Assembly: GCA_937874185.1 (NCBI GenBank)
Contig: CALNAK010000048.1
Location: forward strand, 1 to 8,053
Origin: an uncultured Lactobacillus sp.
GTDB taxonomy: Bacteria > Bacillota > Bacilli > Lactobacillales > Lactobacillaceae
Direction: 5' to 3'
Length of the DNA stretch: 8,053 bases
Shown: piece after piece, positions 1-5,629 of the stretch
Layout: each line of letters begins with the position of its first letter
Numbering within the stretch: position 1 is the first letter of the stretch
The notes under the pieces: model-generated
What the model was told of the DNA's origin: nothing
Seen by the model: only the letters and a program-made list of their open reading frames with translations
Databases searched by the model: none
Position numbers and translations under genes: made by a program

Positions 1-31
1 GCTTCCTGCGAGGATAGGACGATGCGGTGCC
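1..31 (+). rRNA. rrf: 5S ribosomal RNA, 3' end (partial)
   Basis: The first ~30 bases match the conserved 3' portion of Firmicutes 5S rRNA: the stretch around CTGCGAGGATAGGACG (positions 6-21) forms the loop E / helix IV-V side, and the following GATGCGGTGC would be the 3' strand of the closing helix I. The rest of the gene lies outside the window. It is followed within ten bases by a strong terminator, as expected at the end of a 16S-23S-5S operon. The exact 3' end is estimated. Confidence 0.85.
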
Positions 32-39
32 GTACATAG

Positions 40-73
40 AAAAGAAGTATCTCAGTTGAGGTACTTCTTTTTT
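40..73 (+). terminator. Rho-independent terminator of the rRNA operon
   Basis: A 13-bp stem (42-54 with 57-69, one G-U pair, 2-nt apparent loop) carries AAGAAGTA on the left and TACTTCTT on the right, flanked by A residues and followed by a T-run ending at 73. It directly follows the 5S rRNA end and closes that operon. Confidence 0.85.
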
Positions 74-100
74 ATTAGTTGATTGTAAAAACAGGTCAAT

Positions 101-137
101 AAAAAAGATGATATAACCTAACAGGTGTGTCGTCTTT
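101..137 (-). terminator. Probable terminator of the leftward sigma operon
   Basis: Read on the minus strand, AAAGACGA (130-137) pairs with TCATCTTT (104-111), and ACCT/AGGT closes a 3-nt loop. The segment between contains wobble pairs and one bulged base. A run of six U follows (101-106, partly in the stem). It lies about 80 bases past the stop of the 72-aa gene and faces the right way. The imperfect stem makes it less certain than the other terminators here. Confidence 0.5.
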
Positions 138-218
138 GTAGCATCTTTAACTAACTGCCATTTTCATTGCTCAACAAGAGTATTTAGTTTCTGATGTTTA
201 AGGGGACATCTAAAAAAA

Positions 219-437
219 CTAATTTAAGTGTTCAATAAAAGTTTTATATTTTTGTTCAATCAATGGTAGTGATTTTCTATATGAAGTGATAATTTCGATA
301 TTCAGTTCTTGATACAAGTCCTCTTGGAAGTTTCTTTCGGAATACGAGAGTTTTTTGACAAGAGGCTGTAACTGTTTAATTAATAATTCTTCATCGTTAT
401 TGGCTAGAGCAGTGCAAAGTTCAGGGTTGAAGATCAT
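219..437 (-). CDS. Small sigma region-2-like subunit (RsoA-like / HTH_16-like)
   Basis: This 72-aa protein has no signal peptide or membrane segment. Residues 13-55 (NDEELLIKQLQPLVKKLS..., then ...EDLYQELNIEII) have the pattern of sigma-70 region 2 and of the small PF12645-type helix-turn-helix proteins: two amphipathic helices with a conserved acidic ED(L/Y)xQE stretch. Standing alone beside a region-4 protein, it recalls Bacillus subtilis RsoA, a ~79-aa region-2 partner of SigO. I chose the ATG at 437 because AAGGA sits 8 nt upstream (446-450); a TTG at 458 in the same frame has no better site. The gene overlaps the end of the 179-aa gene by 17 nt, which suggests translational coupling and a fixed ratio of the two products. 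The split-sigma role is inferred from architecture; a simple DNA-binding cofactor is the alternative. Confidence 0.75.
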   Translation of the reverse strand: MIFNPELCTALANNDEELLIKQLQPLVKKLSYSERNFQEDLYQELNIEIITSYRKSLPLIEQKYKTFIEHLN

Positions 438-960
438 TAGAAATATCCTTCTTTTCAATGTATTGTTTGATGGCTAACAAACTGGCTTTCTTAATTTTAT
501 TAATTGCTGGTGGTGTGATATTTAATTGTTTAGCAATTTCGTTTTGTTTATAGCCCTCAATGTAAATTTTGTTTAGGATAAATAATTGTCGAGGTGTTAA
601 AATAGTTCGCCAAGGTAAACTTCGAATTAAGTTACTGTCAATGTTATCCAATAACGTTGGTAATTGATAAAGACTTAGCTGGTCTAATGGTTTATCTTTT
701 GTTATTGTATTGTTGTTTTTTTGCTTGATATGGAGGCTTTTGAAATAGAGTGTTTTGTTTAGATAGCTAAGAAATAAAACATAGGAAAAGTAGTCTTGGA
801 AACTTTTATTCAGTTCTTTAGTGAAACTGGTAGTGTCTATCAATGAATGTTGATGCTTTTTGATCAGTTCTTTGGTATTAGATAACGACATAAAGTTTGA
901 TATGATATTATTTTTGTTTTTTTCTCGCTCAAGTTTTTCAATTGTGATTTTTTTGTTCAT
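421..960 (-). CDS. Alternative sigma factor, region-4 subunit (SigO/Xpf/UviA-like)
   Basis: This 179-aa cytoplasmic protein would recruit RNA polymerase to dedicated promoters. Residues 120-170 form a sigma-70 region 4: LTPRQLFILNKIYIEGYKQ, then a helix-turn-helix at about 136-160 (QNEIAKQLNITPPAINKIKK), then a basic tail. The N-terminal part lacks an obvious region 2. Instead it carries a pattern (IISNF near 19-23, ...LNKSFQDYFSYVLFLSYLNK at 50-69) that I associate with the N-terminal domain of Bacillus SigO and Xpf, from memory and unaligned. The missing region 2 could be supplied by the overlapping downstream gene. Start ATG at 960 has GAGGT 5 nt upstream (966-970). It is transcribed away from the S24 repressor, from a promoter with an operator-like dyad in its spacer, so it is probably silent until the repressor is inactivated. 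Very lysine/asparagine-rich and AT-rich. The sigma identity is well supported by region 4; the targets are inferred. Confidence 0.85.
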   Translation of the reverse strand: MNKKITIEKLEREKNKNNIISNFMSLSNTKELIKKHQHSLIDTTSFTKELNKSFQDYFSYVLFLSYLNKTLYFKSLHIKQKNNNTITKDKPLDQLSLYQLPTLLDNIDSNLIRSLPWRTILTPRQLFILNKIYIEGYKQNEIAKQLNITPPAINKIKKASLLAIKQYIEKKDISNDLQP

Positions 961-988
961 AGTTTACCTCATCTGTTAGTTGATTGAA

Positions 989-1017
989 ATTTTACACTTC
1001 AAACATATTGAAGTCAA
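989..1017 (-). promoter_or_regulatory. Sigma-A-type promoter of the split-sigma operon
   Basis: On the minus strand TTGACT (1012-1017) and TAAAAT (989-994) are separated by exactly 17 nt, a near-consensus vegetative promoter. Transcription would begin near 982 and give a ~20-nt leader before the ATG at 960. A perfect dyad fills the spacer, so bound repressor would block RNA polymerase directly. Confidence 0.75.
996..1014. promoter_or_regulatory. Operator O1, likely repressor site
   Basis: ACTTCAA (996-1002) and TTGAAGT (1008-1014) are a perfect 7-bp inverted repeat with a 5-nt spacer. The 19-bp length suits a dimeric XRE/S24 repressor. It lies inside the -35/-10 spacer of the leftward promoter. 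Assignment to the adjacent repressor is inferred. Confidence 0.7.
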
Positions 1018-1021
1018 GCTA

Positions 1022-1040
1022 GTTTCAAATTAATTGAAGT
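1022..1040. promoter_or_regulatory. Operator O2, second likely repressor site
   Basis: GTTTCAA (1022-1028) and TTGAAGT (1034-1040) repeat the O1 design with the same 5-nt spacer. The right half is identical to O1 and the TTCAA/TTGAA core is symmetric. Its centre is 26 bp from that of O1. It overlaps the -35 region of the repressor promoter, consistent with autoregulation. Confidence 0.65.
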
Positions 1041-1053
1041 AGTATGCTATAAT
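1024..1053 (+). promoter_or_regulatory. Extended -10 promoter of the repressor gene
   Basis: TGCTATAAT (1045-1053) is an extended -10 with a perfect TATAAT. A weak -35 (TTCAAA, 1024-1029) lies 18 nt upstream and inside operator O2. Transcription would start near 1060, close to the ribosome site at 1066-1070. Confidence 0.7.
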
Positions 1054-1080
1054 TTAATATAAAATGGAGGTTGTTTGGTG

Positions 1081-1770
1081 ATGGCTACGATTTTTTCTAA
1101 GAATCTAAAATATCTCAGGGCAAAATGTAATATTGAACAAATGGAATTAGCCCAAAAACTTGGGAAAAAGGGTGGCAGCAGCGTCGCTAATTGGGAAAAA
1201 GGAATAGCAATTCCAAATCTTGAAGTATTAATCCAGTTGGCTCATATTTTTGACGTCAGTGTAGATGAATTAGTCCAAATTCCTTTATTTGAAAGTTCCT
1301 TTCCAAGTATTAATGGATTGTATCTCCAGTTAAATCGAGAACGAAAACAATCTGTATATTATCATGCTCGAAAAGAGTTAAATGAACAAAATAAAATCAC
1401 TAAACTTTCTGATGTTGTTGAAATATATGGCGCAGTTTCAGCTGGAACTGGTGAATTTTTGAGTGATATAGAATATCATGAATCATTTCCTTTCAATGGA
1501 GAAGTCCCCCCACATGACTATGCCGTAACTGTTAATGGAAATTCAATGGAACCAATGTTTACAGATAAACAGATCATATTTGTTAAGCGTACAAAAGAAG
1601 CGCGTAGCGGCCAAATTGTAATTGCCAAGTATGATGGGTCTAACGTGTATGTTAAAAAACTTGTAATTGATGAGCAAGGCTATCGGCTTGTTTCTTTGAA
1701 TAAAGACTATAATGATTTACTTATTGACAACGATCATAATATCGAAGTTCTAGGGACAGTCGTTTTGTAG
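1081..1770 (+). CDS. XRE/S24 self-cleaving repressor (CI/LexA type)
   Basis: This 229-aa repressor has an N-terminal XRE helix-turn-helix (about residues 5-65; MELAQKLG...SSVANWEKGIAIPNLEVLIQLA) and a C-terminal S24 peptidase domain (about 115-229). The conserved autocleavage features are visible: an Ala-Gly scissile pair in YGAVSAGTG (A121-G122), the nucleophile Ser155 in NGNSMEP, and the general-base lysine in VYVKKL (K192 or K193). Such repressors bind operators as dimers and cleave themselves when RecA filaments form after DNA damage. TTG (1075), GTG (1078) and ATG (1081) are consecutive in frame after GGAGG (1066-1070); I chose ATG, although GTG has slightly better spacing. It is divergent from the sigma operon, with two dyads between them, and is followed by its own terminator. 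It is the probable master switch of the region. Confidence 0.95.
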   Translation: MATIFSKNLKYLRAKCNIEQMELAQKLGKKGGSSVANWEKGIAIPNLEVLIQLAHIFDVSVDELVQIPLFESSFPSINGLYLQLNRERKQSVYYHARKELNEQNKITKLSDVVEIYGAVSAGTGEFLSDIEYHESFPFNGEVPPHDYAVTVNGNSMEPMFTDKQIIFVKRTKEARSGQIVIAKYDGSNVYVKKLVIDEQGYRLVSLNKDYNDLLIDNDHNIEVLGTVVL

Positions 1771-1810
1771 ACAAATCATTCCTTATTTATTTTTGAAGTT
1801 AACATTTATA

Positions 1811-1847
1811 AAAAAGGTAGTAAGATATTCTCTTACTGTCTTTTTTT
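1811..1847 (+). terminator. Terminator of the repressor gene
   Basis: GGTAGTAAGA (1816-1825) pairs with TCTTACTGTC (1831-1840) around a 5-nt loop, with two G-U pairs, an A-run before and seven T after (1841-1847). It isolates the repressor transcript from the lysis unit, which therefore needs its own promoter. Confidence 0.85.
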
Positions 1848-1889
1848 AGTATATAAATTTATTTTTTGTAGTTAAAAATAGGATTATTT

Positions 1890-1937
1890 GGTTAATTTTT
1901 TGATTAAAAACAGCTTTTACTTGGAGTAGGGTTGAAA
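1890..1937 (+). promoter_or_regulatory. Shared promoter motif, copy 1 (lysis unit)
   Basis: This 48-bp block upstream of the amidase gene aligns without gaps to 3249-3296, with 35 identical positions. Invariant parts are GGTTAATTTTTTGA (1890-1903), AAAAA (1906-1910), CTTTTA (1914-1919), GTA (1926-1928) and GGTT (1930-1933). No good TTGACA/TATAAT pair is seen in the block. It sits between a terminator and the first gene, so it is in the right place to be a promoter for an alternative sigma, presumably the split sigma encoded at 219-960. Which parts contact the sigma is unknown. Confidence 0.65.
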
Positions 1938-1974
1938 AAACCACTACCAATATTTTTATAAGAAAAGAGGTGGA

Positions 1975-2886
1975 ATGAATGTGAATAAATTAAAAATTAG
2001 AATGGTCGTTATGATTGTCCTTAGCTTTTTTTTGTTTGGAATTCCAATTAACCAAGTTAATGCTTCAATAAATCATAATGGAGACATTGATCAAAACCAG
2101 GTATTAGCATGGTTTGAAAAATATGAGGGGAATCTAACATACTCGATGTATGGTTCCCGTAATGGTGTTGATGGTACAGCTGATTGTTCTGGAAGTATGA
2201 CTCAAGCCATTTATGATGCTGGTGGAAAACAATACCAGTGGCTTTATAGCACAGATTATCTTCACCAATATTTGGAAGAAAATAATTATGCATTGATATC
2301 AGAGAATAAAGATTGGATAGCTCAAAGAGGTGATATTGTGATTTGGGGCAAGAAAGGCCAGTCTGGTGGTTCTTTTGGTCATGTAGGTATAATTTCTAGT
2401 AACGATCCAAATGCTAATTTTTTAAGTACATCTTATTACACTGCTGGTCAGTTTGGTACGGCCGTTCAAAATATTAACTATAACAATTTTGCTCGTTTGG
2501 ATAACTTCCCCTATACCTATGTTTATCGTTATATCAAACCAAATGTTTCAAAAATGAAAGACATAAGCACTCAAACTGTTCATTTCAATCAAACATTTGA
2601 ATTAGATTGGTATGATTACTGGAATGGTGAATGGGATGCGGTTAATAATTTGCTCAGTATCCCAGTAACGGACTATAACAACTACATTCCGTTATCTGGA
2701 ATCGTTTTAACTGACAAACGAGATCAATACTTAACAAACCAATATGCACAAATTGGTACACCACAGCAGGAATACTTCAAGTTAGTTGGACATTATAAGG
2801 TACTTAGTAATAATGGCGATACTATGGCCATTGAGGTGTCTGGTGAACCAGTTTGGATTAAATCCAAGTATGCCATTATTGATTAA
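1975..2886 (+). CDS. Secreted phage-type peptidoglycan amidase/endopeptidase (endolysin)
   Basis: This 303-aa protein has a Sec signal peptide (residues 1-30: basic start, hydrophobic core, VNA-S cleavage) and a phage peptidoglycan amidohydrolase domain of the PF05382/NlpC-P60-like group at about 38-187. Likely catalytic residues are Cys71 (GTADCSGSMTQA) and His136 (SFGHVGII). Such enzymes cut peptide bonds of peptidoglycan. The C-terminal ~110 residues (195-303; WYDYWNGEWDAVNN..., EPVWIKSKYAIID) look like a wall-binding module, possibly SH3-like, that I cannot name. Start ATG at 1975 lies only 3-4 nt after GAGGT; the in-frame GTG at 1981 has better spacing and would remove two residues. The holin gene starts 12 nt downstream. 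Endolysins with signal peptides are known from lactic acid bacterial phages such as Oenococcus fOg44, where the holin or membrane depolarisation triggers activity. Confidence 0.92.
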   Translation: MNVNKLKIRMVVMIVLSFFLFGIPINQVNASINHNGDIDQNQVLAWFEKYEGNLTYSMYGSRNGVDGTADCSGSMTQAIYDAGGKQYQWLYSTDYLHQYLEENNYALISENKDWIAQRGDIVIWGKKGQSGGSFGHVGIISSNDPNANFLSTSYYTAGQFGTAVQNINYNNFARLDNFPYTYVYRYIKPNVSKMKDISTQTVHFNQTFELDWYDYWNGEWDAVNNLLSIPVTDYNNYIPLSGIVLTDKRDQYLTNQYAQIGTPQQEYFKLVGHYKVLSNNGDTMAIEVSGEPVWIKSKYAIID

Positions 2887-2898
2887 AAAGGAGGTTAT

Positions 2899-3174
2899 AT
2901 GACAACAACACTGATTATTTTTCTAACTTGGGCTATTGTAAAAGCATTGAAAGCTGCCAAATTATCTAATCGATATTTACCAATGATTGCATTACTAATA
3001 GGTATTATGCTTAGCTTTATTATTTCAGTTTTTATTCAAGACGATAATTTGATTACAAATTTATTGATAGGTGCTTGGTCAGGTGTTGCCTCAACTGGTG
3101 CAAATGAAACAGCAAGCAAAAGTATGAATGCTATTGTATCGACTGTCGGCAATCTGATAACAAAGTCTAAATAA
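2899..3174 (+). CDS. Holin (A118/Dp-1-like small phage holin)
   Basis: This 91-aa membrane protein has a hydrophobic N-terminus (about 3-18), a transmembrane helix at about 26-47 (YLPMIALLIGIMLSFIISVF) and another at about 54-68 (LITNLLIGAWSGVASTG), with a lysine-bearing tail. The sequence Y-L-P-M-I-A-L-L-I-G, then G-x-x-S-G-x-A-S-T-G, is typical of phage holins of the A118/Dp-1 kind. Holins form lesions in the cytoplasmic membrane and time lysis. An unusually strong ribosome site (AAAAAGGAGG, ending at 2894) lies 4 nt before the ATG. It is the second gene of the amidase unit and is followed directly by a terminator, so the pair is a complete minimal lysis cassette. Confidence 0.85.
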   Translation: MTTTLIIFLTWAIVKALKAAKLSNRYLPMIALLIGIMLSFIISVFIQDDNLITNLLIGAWSGVASTGANETASKSMNAIVSTVGNLITKSK

Positions 3175-3180
3175 AATATG

Positions 3181-3209
3181 AGCATCTATCTTATGATAGG
3201 TGCTTTTTT
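3181..3209 (+). terminator. Terminator after the amidase-holin unit
   Basis: AGCATCTATC (3181-3190) pairs with GATAGGTGCT (3195-3204) around a TTAT loop, with one G-U pair, then T-run 3204-3209. It separates the lysis unit from the next transcription unit. Confidence 0.88.
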
Positions 3210-3248
3210 CATGATTTAGTTAAAAAGATAATTTTTAAAAATTAATTC

Positions 3249-3296
3249 GGTTAATTTTTTGAAGAAAAATGCCTTTTATATTTTGTAAGGTTAAAG
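3249..3296 (+). promoter_or_regulatory. Shared promoter motif, copy 2 (739-aa gene)
   Basis: Gapless partner of 1890-1937: GGTTAATTTTTTGA (3249-3262), AAAAA (3265-3269), CTTTTA (3273-3278), GTA (3285-3287) and GGTT (3289-3292). It lies between the holin terminator and the 739-aa gene, whose start is 50 nt downstream, a similar distance to that at copy 1. It implies that both units are switched on together by one regulator. Confidence 0.65.
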
Positions 3297-3345
3297 TGAC
3301 GTCATTTTCTTACAAAAATAAAATAGAAATATAGGTAAATAACTT

Positions 3346-5565
3346 ATGGACACAATGGTTTTAGCAACGCAAAAGTGGTTAAACAAAACGTATGGATCTG
3401 TGGCTAATTATAAGCAGGTTCCAGAGACAGGAAATACAGGCTGGCCAACAATTTATGGTCTTATTCGTGGTGTGCAGCATGAATTAGGCATTGCGCTACA
3501 GGATGGATCGCCAGCATTTGGGGAAGCAACATCAGCAGCATTTGATGCAAAAGTAGTTCCTAATTTAAAAAAAGGATACAAAAGTAACTTTGTTTACTTA
3601 ATTCAAGGCGCATTCTGGGTTAAAGGAATTAGTCCAGAAGAATTTACGGGTACCTATTCATCTTATACAGAGTTAGCTATCAAGTCGCTACAATCCGATG
3701 CAGGTATTCCAACAACAGGTGTGTTGGATTCTCAACTGGCACAGGCATTATTTGATATGAGTGCTTTTGTACTAGTCAGTGGTGGTGATAGCAATGTACG
3801 TCAAATGCAACAATATTTGAATGCTAATTACCGTCAATATACTGGCATTTTACCAACAGATGGTATTTACCAACGTGCTACGAACACTGCGCTAATTTAT
3901 GGTGTTCAAGCTGAATTAGGATTAGGGGACATTGCCAATGGATTCTGGGGGCCTACAACGATTTCGACCTATAAATCAGCATTTTCGAATGGTCTAGGTG
4001 ATAAAGTCATTAAACTGATACAGTATGCCTTATATGTCAATATGAAAGAATATTTGACGACCAAAGGAGCAAAAGGACCAGCATTTACAGGTGCATTGGA
4101 TAGTAGCACTCAAAATATTTTAAGTCAGTTTCAGAATTTTATGATGTTGGATCCCGTAAAGACGGGACAACCTGATAGTACCACAATGTATTCGTTGATG
4201 TTATCTAGTGGAAATCCAGCTCGAAATTTCTTTGGGATGGATACGTCTTACCAGTTAGATGCTAGTATGATTAAAGCTCTTGTTGATTATGATGTAAATT
4301 ATGTTGGTCGCTATTTAACTGGTTCCGTCGGTAGTGGTGAATCTGAGAGAGATAAAAATCTTACAAGAACAGAAGCTCAAAATATTGTTGACGCAGGTCT
4401 AAAATTAGTTCCAATCTATCAAGACAATACACCTTCAGTAGATTATTTTACCTACAATCAAGGTGTATCAGATGCTCAATCGGCTGTGTCAGCAGCACTT
4501 AACATCGGAATCCCAAATGGTCAGACAATTTATTTTGCTGTCGATATGGACATGACTGATGATGAAATTACTACAGCAGCTATTCCGTATTTCCAAGGAA
4601 TTGTCGCAGGAATCAGTCATTATAACATTGGTGTATATGGTACAAGAAATGTTAGTTCGCGTGTTTCACATGCCGTATCTTCCGTACTTTATAGTTATGT
4701 CTCTAATATGTCAACAGGATTTTCCGGTAACCTAGGCTTTTCACAGCCAACTAATTGGGCCTTTGATCAATTCTTTGAAGACGGCGTGGGTGTGGGACCT
4801 TTACCAGCATTAGATCGTGTGGCAGTTTCAAATACGGATCGGGGAGTTAAGAACTTAGTTGATAGTCGGACAACTGATTGGGTTGATAATTCAACATGGT
4901 CATATATCAAAAACCTCATTTCAAGCGCACAGTTGACTTTGGAGGGTAGCCCTCATACTGTGATTAATAGCCCTGCCGTACGAATGACAGTATCATATGA
5001 AAATAAAACAAGTATGGGATCAAGATCATTTTTAACACCAACGTTTTCTATTAAAAACGGCAAAGTTGATAAAAGTTTCTTAAATTATATGTCACAATCA
5101 AATGGTATTATTGGTAGCTATTCATTATCGAATACCCTGGATAAATTTACAGTTGGGTTATCAACTGGATTCATAAAAGTGAGTGTGGATAGCTCATTTA
5201 ATTTTACACAAACACAACCAGGAATGCATATTGCATTAGAAGTATCAAATAAAAACCCCAACTCTTCAGACCAAGTCGTCAAGAACACAACATTTATTAA
5301 GTTCGATATTTATATTAATCGAAATCGTTTGAATGAATCTGAGACAAATCAAATGTCTTCGGCTGAAGTTGAGGCTTATTATAAAATGATTGCAAAAGAA
5401 GCAGAGCCTTGGGCTAAAGCTGGTTTAGGAGTAATGTTTATTATCGGATTGTTTTTGGGTGTTTCAGAAGTCGGTTCTGCAATTAGTGCAGGAGGTGTAG
5501 CTGCTGCTGAAGCCACAACTATATTCATTCAAGCTGTAAGGGGACTGATTGCAGCTTTAGCATGA
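3346..5565 (+). CDS. Large cell-wall-targeted protein with GH-like domain and hydrophobic tail (putative lysis-released effector or lysin)
   Basis: This 739-aa protein has no signal peptide. Residues 4-140 and 149-288 are an internal duplication of peptidoglycan-binding-like modules (compare IYGLIRGVQHELGIA with LIYGVQAELGLGD, and TGVLDSQLAQALF with TGALDSSTQNILS). Residues 294-515 match the DUF1906/Rv2525c-like glycoside-hydrolase-like fold: FFGMDTS, YVGRYL (319-324), IYFAVDMD (395-402, acidic residues at the expected barrel position), GVYGTRN and WAFDQFF (471-477). Residues 535-660 are beta-rich and unrecognised. Residues 689-739 form a nearly uncharged Gly/Ala/Ile tail (only E708, E722, R732 after K691), resembling a membrane-inserting helical hairpin. 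Ribosome site is weak (AGG at 3333-3335). Lacking a signal peptide, it should stay inside until the holin and amidase act. Candidate roles are a second lysin or a large bacteriocin-like toxin; the C-terminus and the following membrane-protein gene favour the latter, by inference only. Confidence 0.9.
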   Translation: MDTMVLATQKWLNKTYGSVANYKQVPETGNTGWPTIYGLIRGVQHELGIALQDGSPAFGEATSAAFDAKVVPNLKKGYKSNFVYLIQGAFWVKGISPEEFTGTYSSYTELAIKSLQSDAGIPTTGVLDSQLAQALFDMSAFVLVSGGDSNVRQMQQYLNANYRQYTGILPTDGIYQRATNTALIYGVQAELGLGDIANGFWGPTTISTYKSAFSNGLGDKVIKLIQYALYVNMKEYLTTKGAKGPAFTGALDSSTQNILSQFQNFMMLDPVKTGQPDSTTMYSLMLSSGNPARNFFGMDTSYQLDASMIKALVDYDVNYVGRYLTGSVGSGESERDKNLTRTEAQNIVDAGLKLVPIYQDNTPSVDYFTYNQGVSDAQSAVSAALNIGIPNGQTIYFAVDMDMTDDEITTAAIPYFQGIVAGISHYNIGVYGTRNVSSRVSHAVSSVLYSYVSNMSTGFSGNLGFSQPTNWAFDQFFEDGVGVGPLPALDRVAVSNTDRGVKNLVDSRTTDWVDNSTWSYIKNLISSAQLTLEGSPHTVINSPAVRMTVSYENKTSMGSRSFLTPTFSIKNGKVDKSFLNYMSQSNGIIGSYSLSNTLDKFTVGLSTGFIKVSVDSSFNFTQTQPGMHIALEVSNKNPNSSDQVVKNTTFIKFDIYINRNRLNESETNQMSSAEVEAYYKMIAKEAEPWAKAGLGVMFIIGLFLGVSEVGSAISAGGVAAAEATTIFIQAVRGLIAALA

Positions 5566-5570
5566 ATGAA

Positions 5571-5599
5571 TTTTACTCATCATACTATTATGATATAAT
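5571..5599 (+). promoter_or_regulatory. Extended -10 promoter of the small membrane-protein gene
   Basis: TGATATAAT (5591-5599) is an extended -10 with perfect TATAAT; a poor -35 (TTTTAC, 5571-5576) lies 17 nt upstream. It is in the short gap after the 739-aa gene, would start transcription near 5606, and would let the next gene be expressed without the island's sigma factor. Confidence 0.6.
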
Positions 5600-5629
5600 T
5601 TCTAATAGTTGAAGAGAGGAATAAAAAAT

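Noticed and set aside
75..986. TTAGTTGATTG occurs at 75-85 and at 976-986, a possible attachment-site repeat.
   Set aside because: An 11-bp match is expected by chance several times in 8 kb of AT-rich DNA, and the second copy lies in the sigma gene leader, not at a plausible border.
2057..2293. Minus-strand open frame of 78 codons inside the amidase gene.
   Set aside because: It is fully antisense to a well-supported coding region and its translation shows no recognisable pattern.
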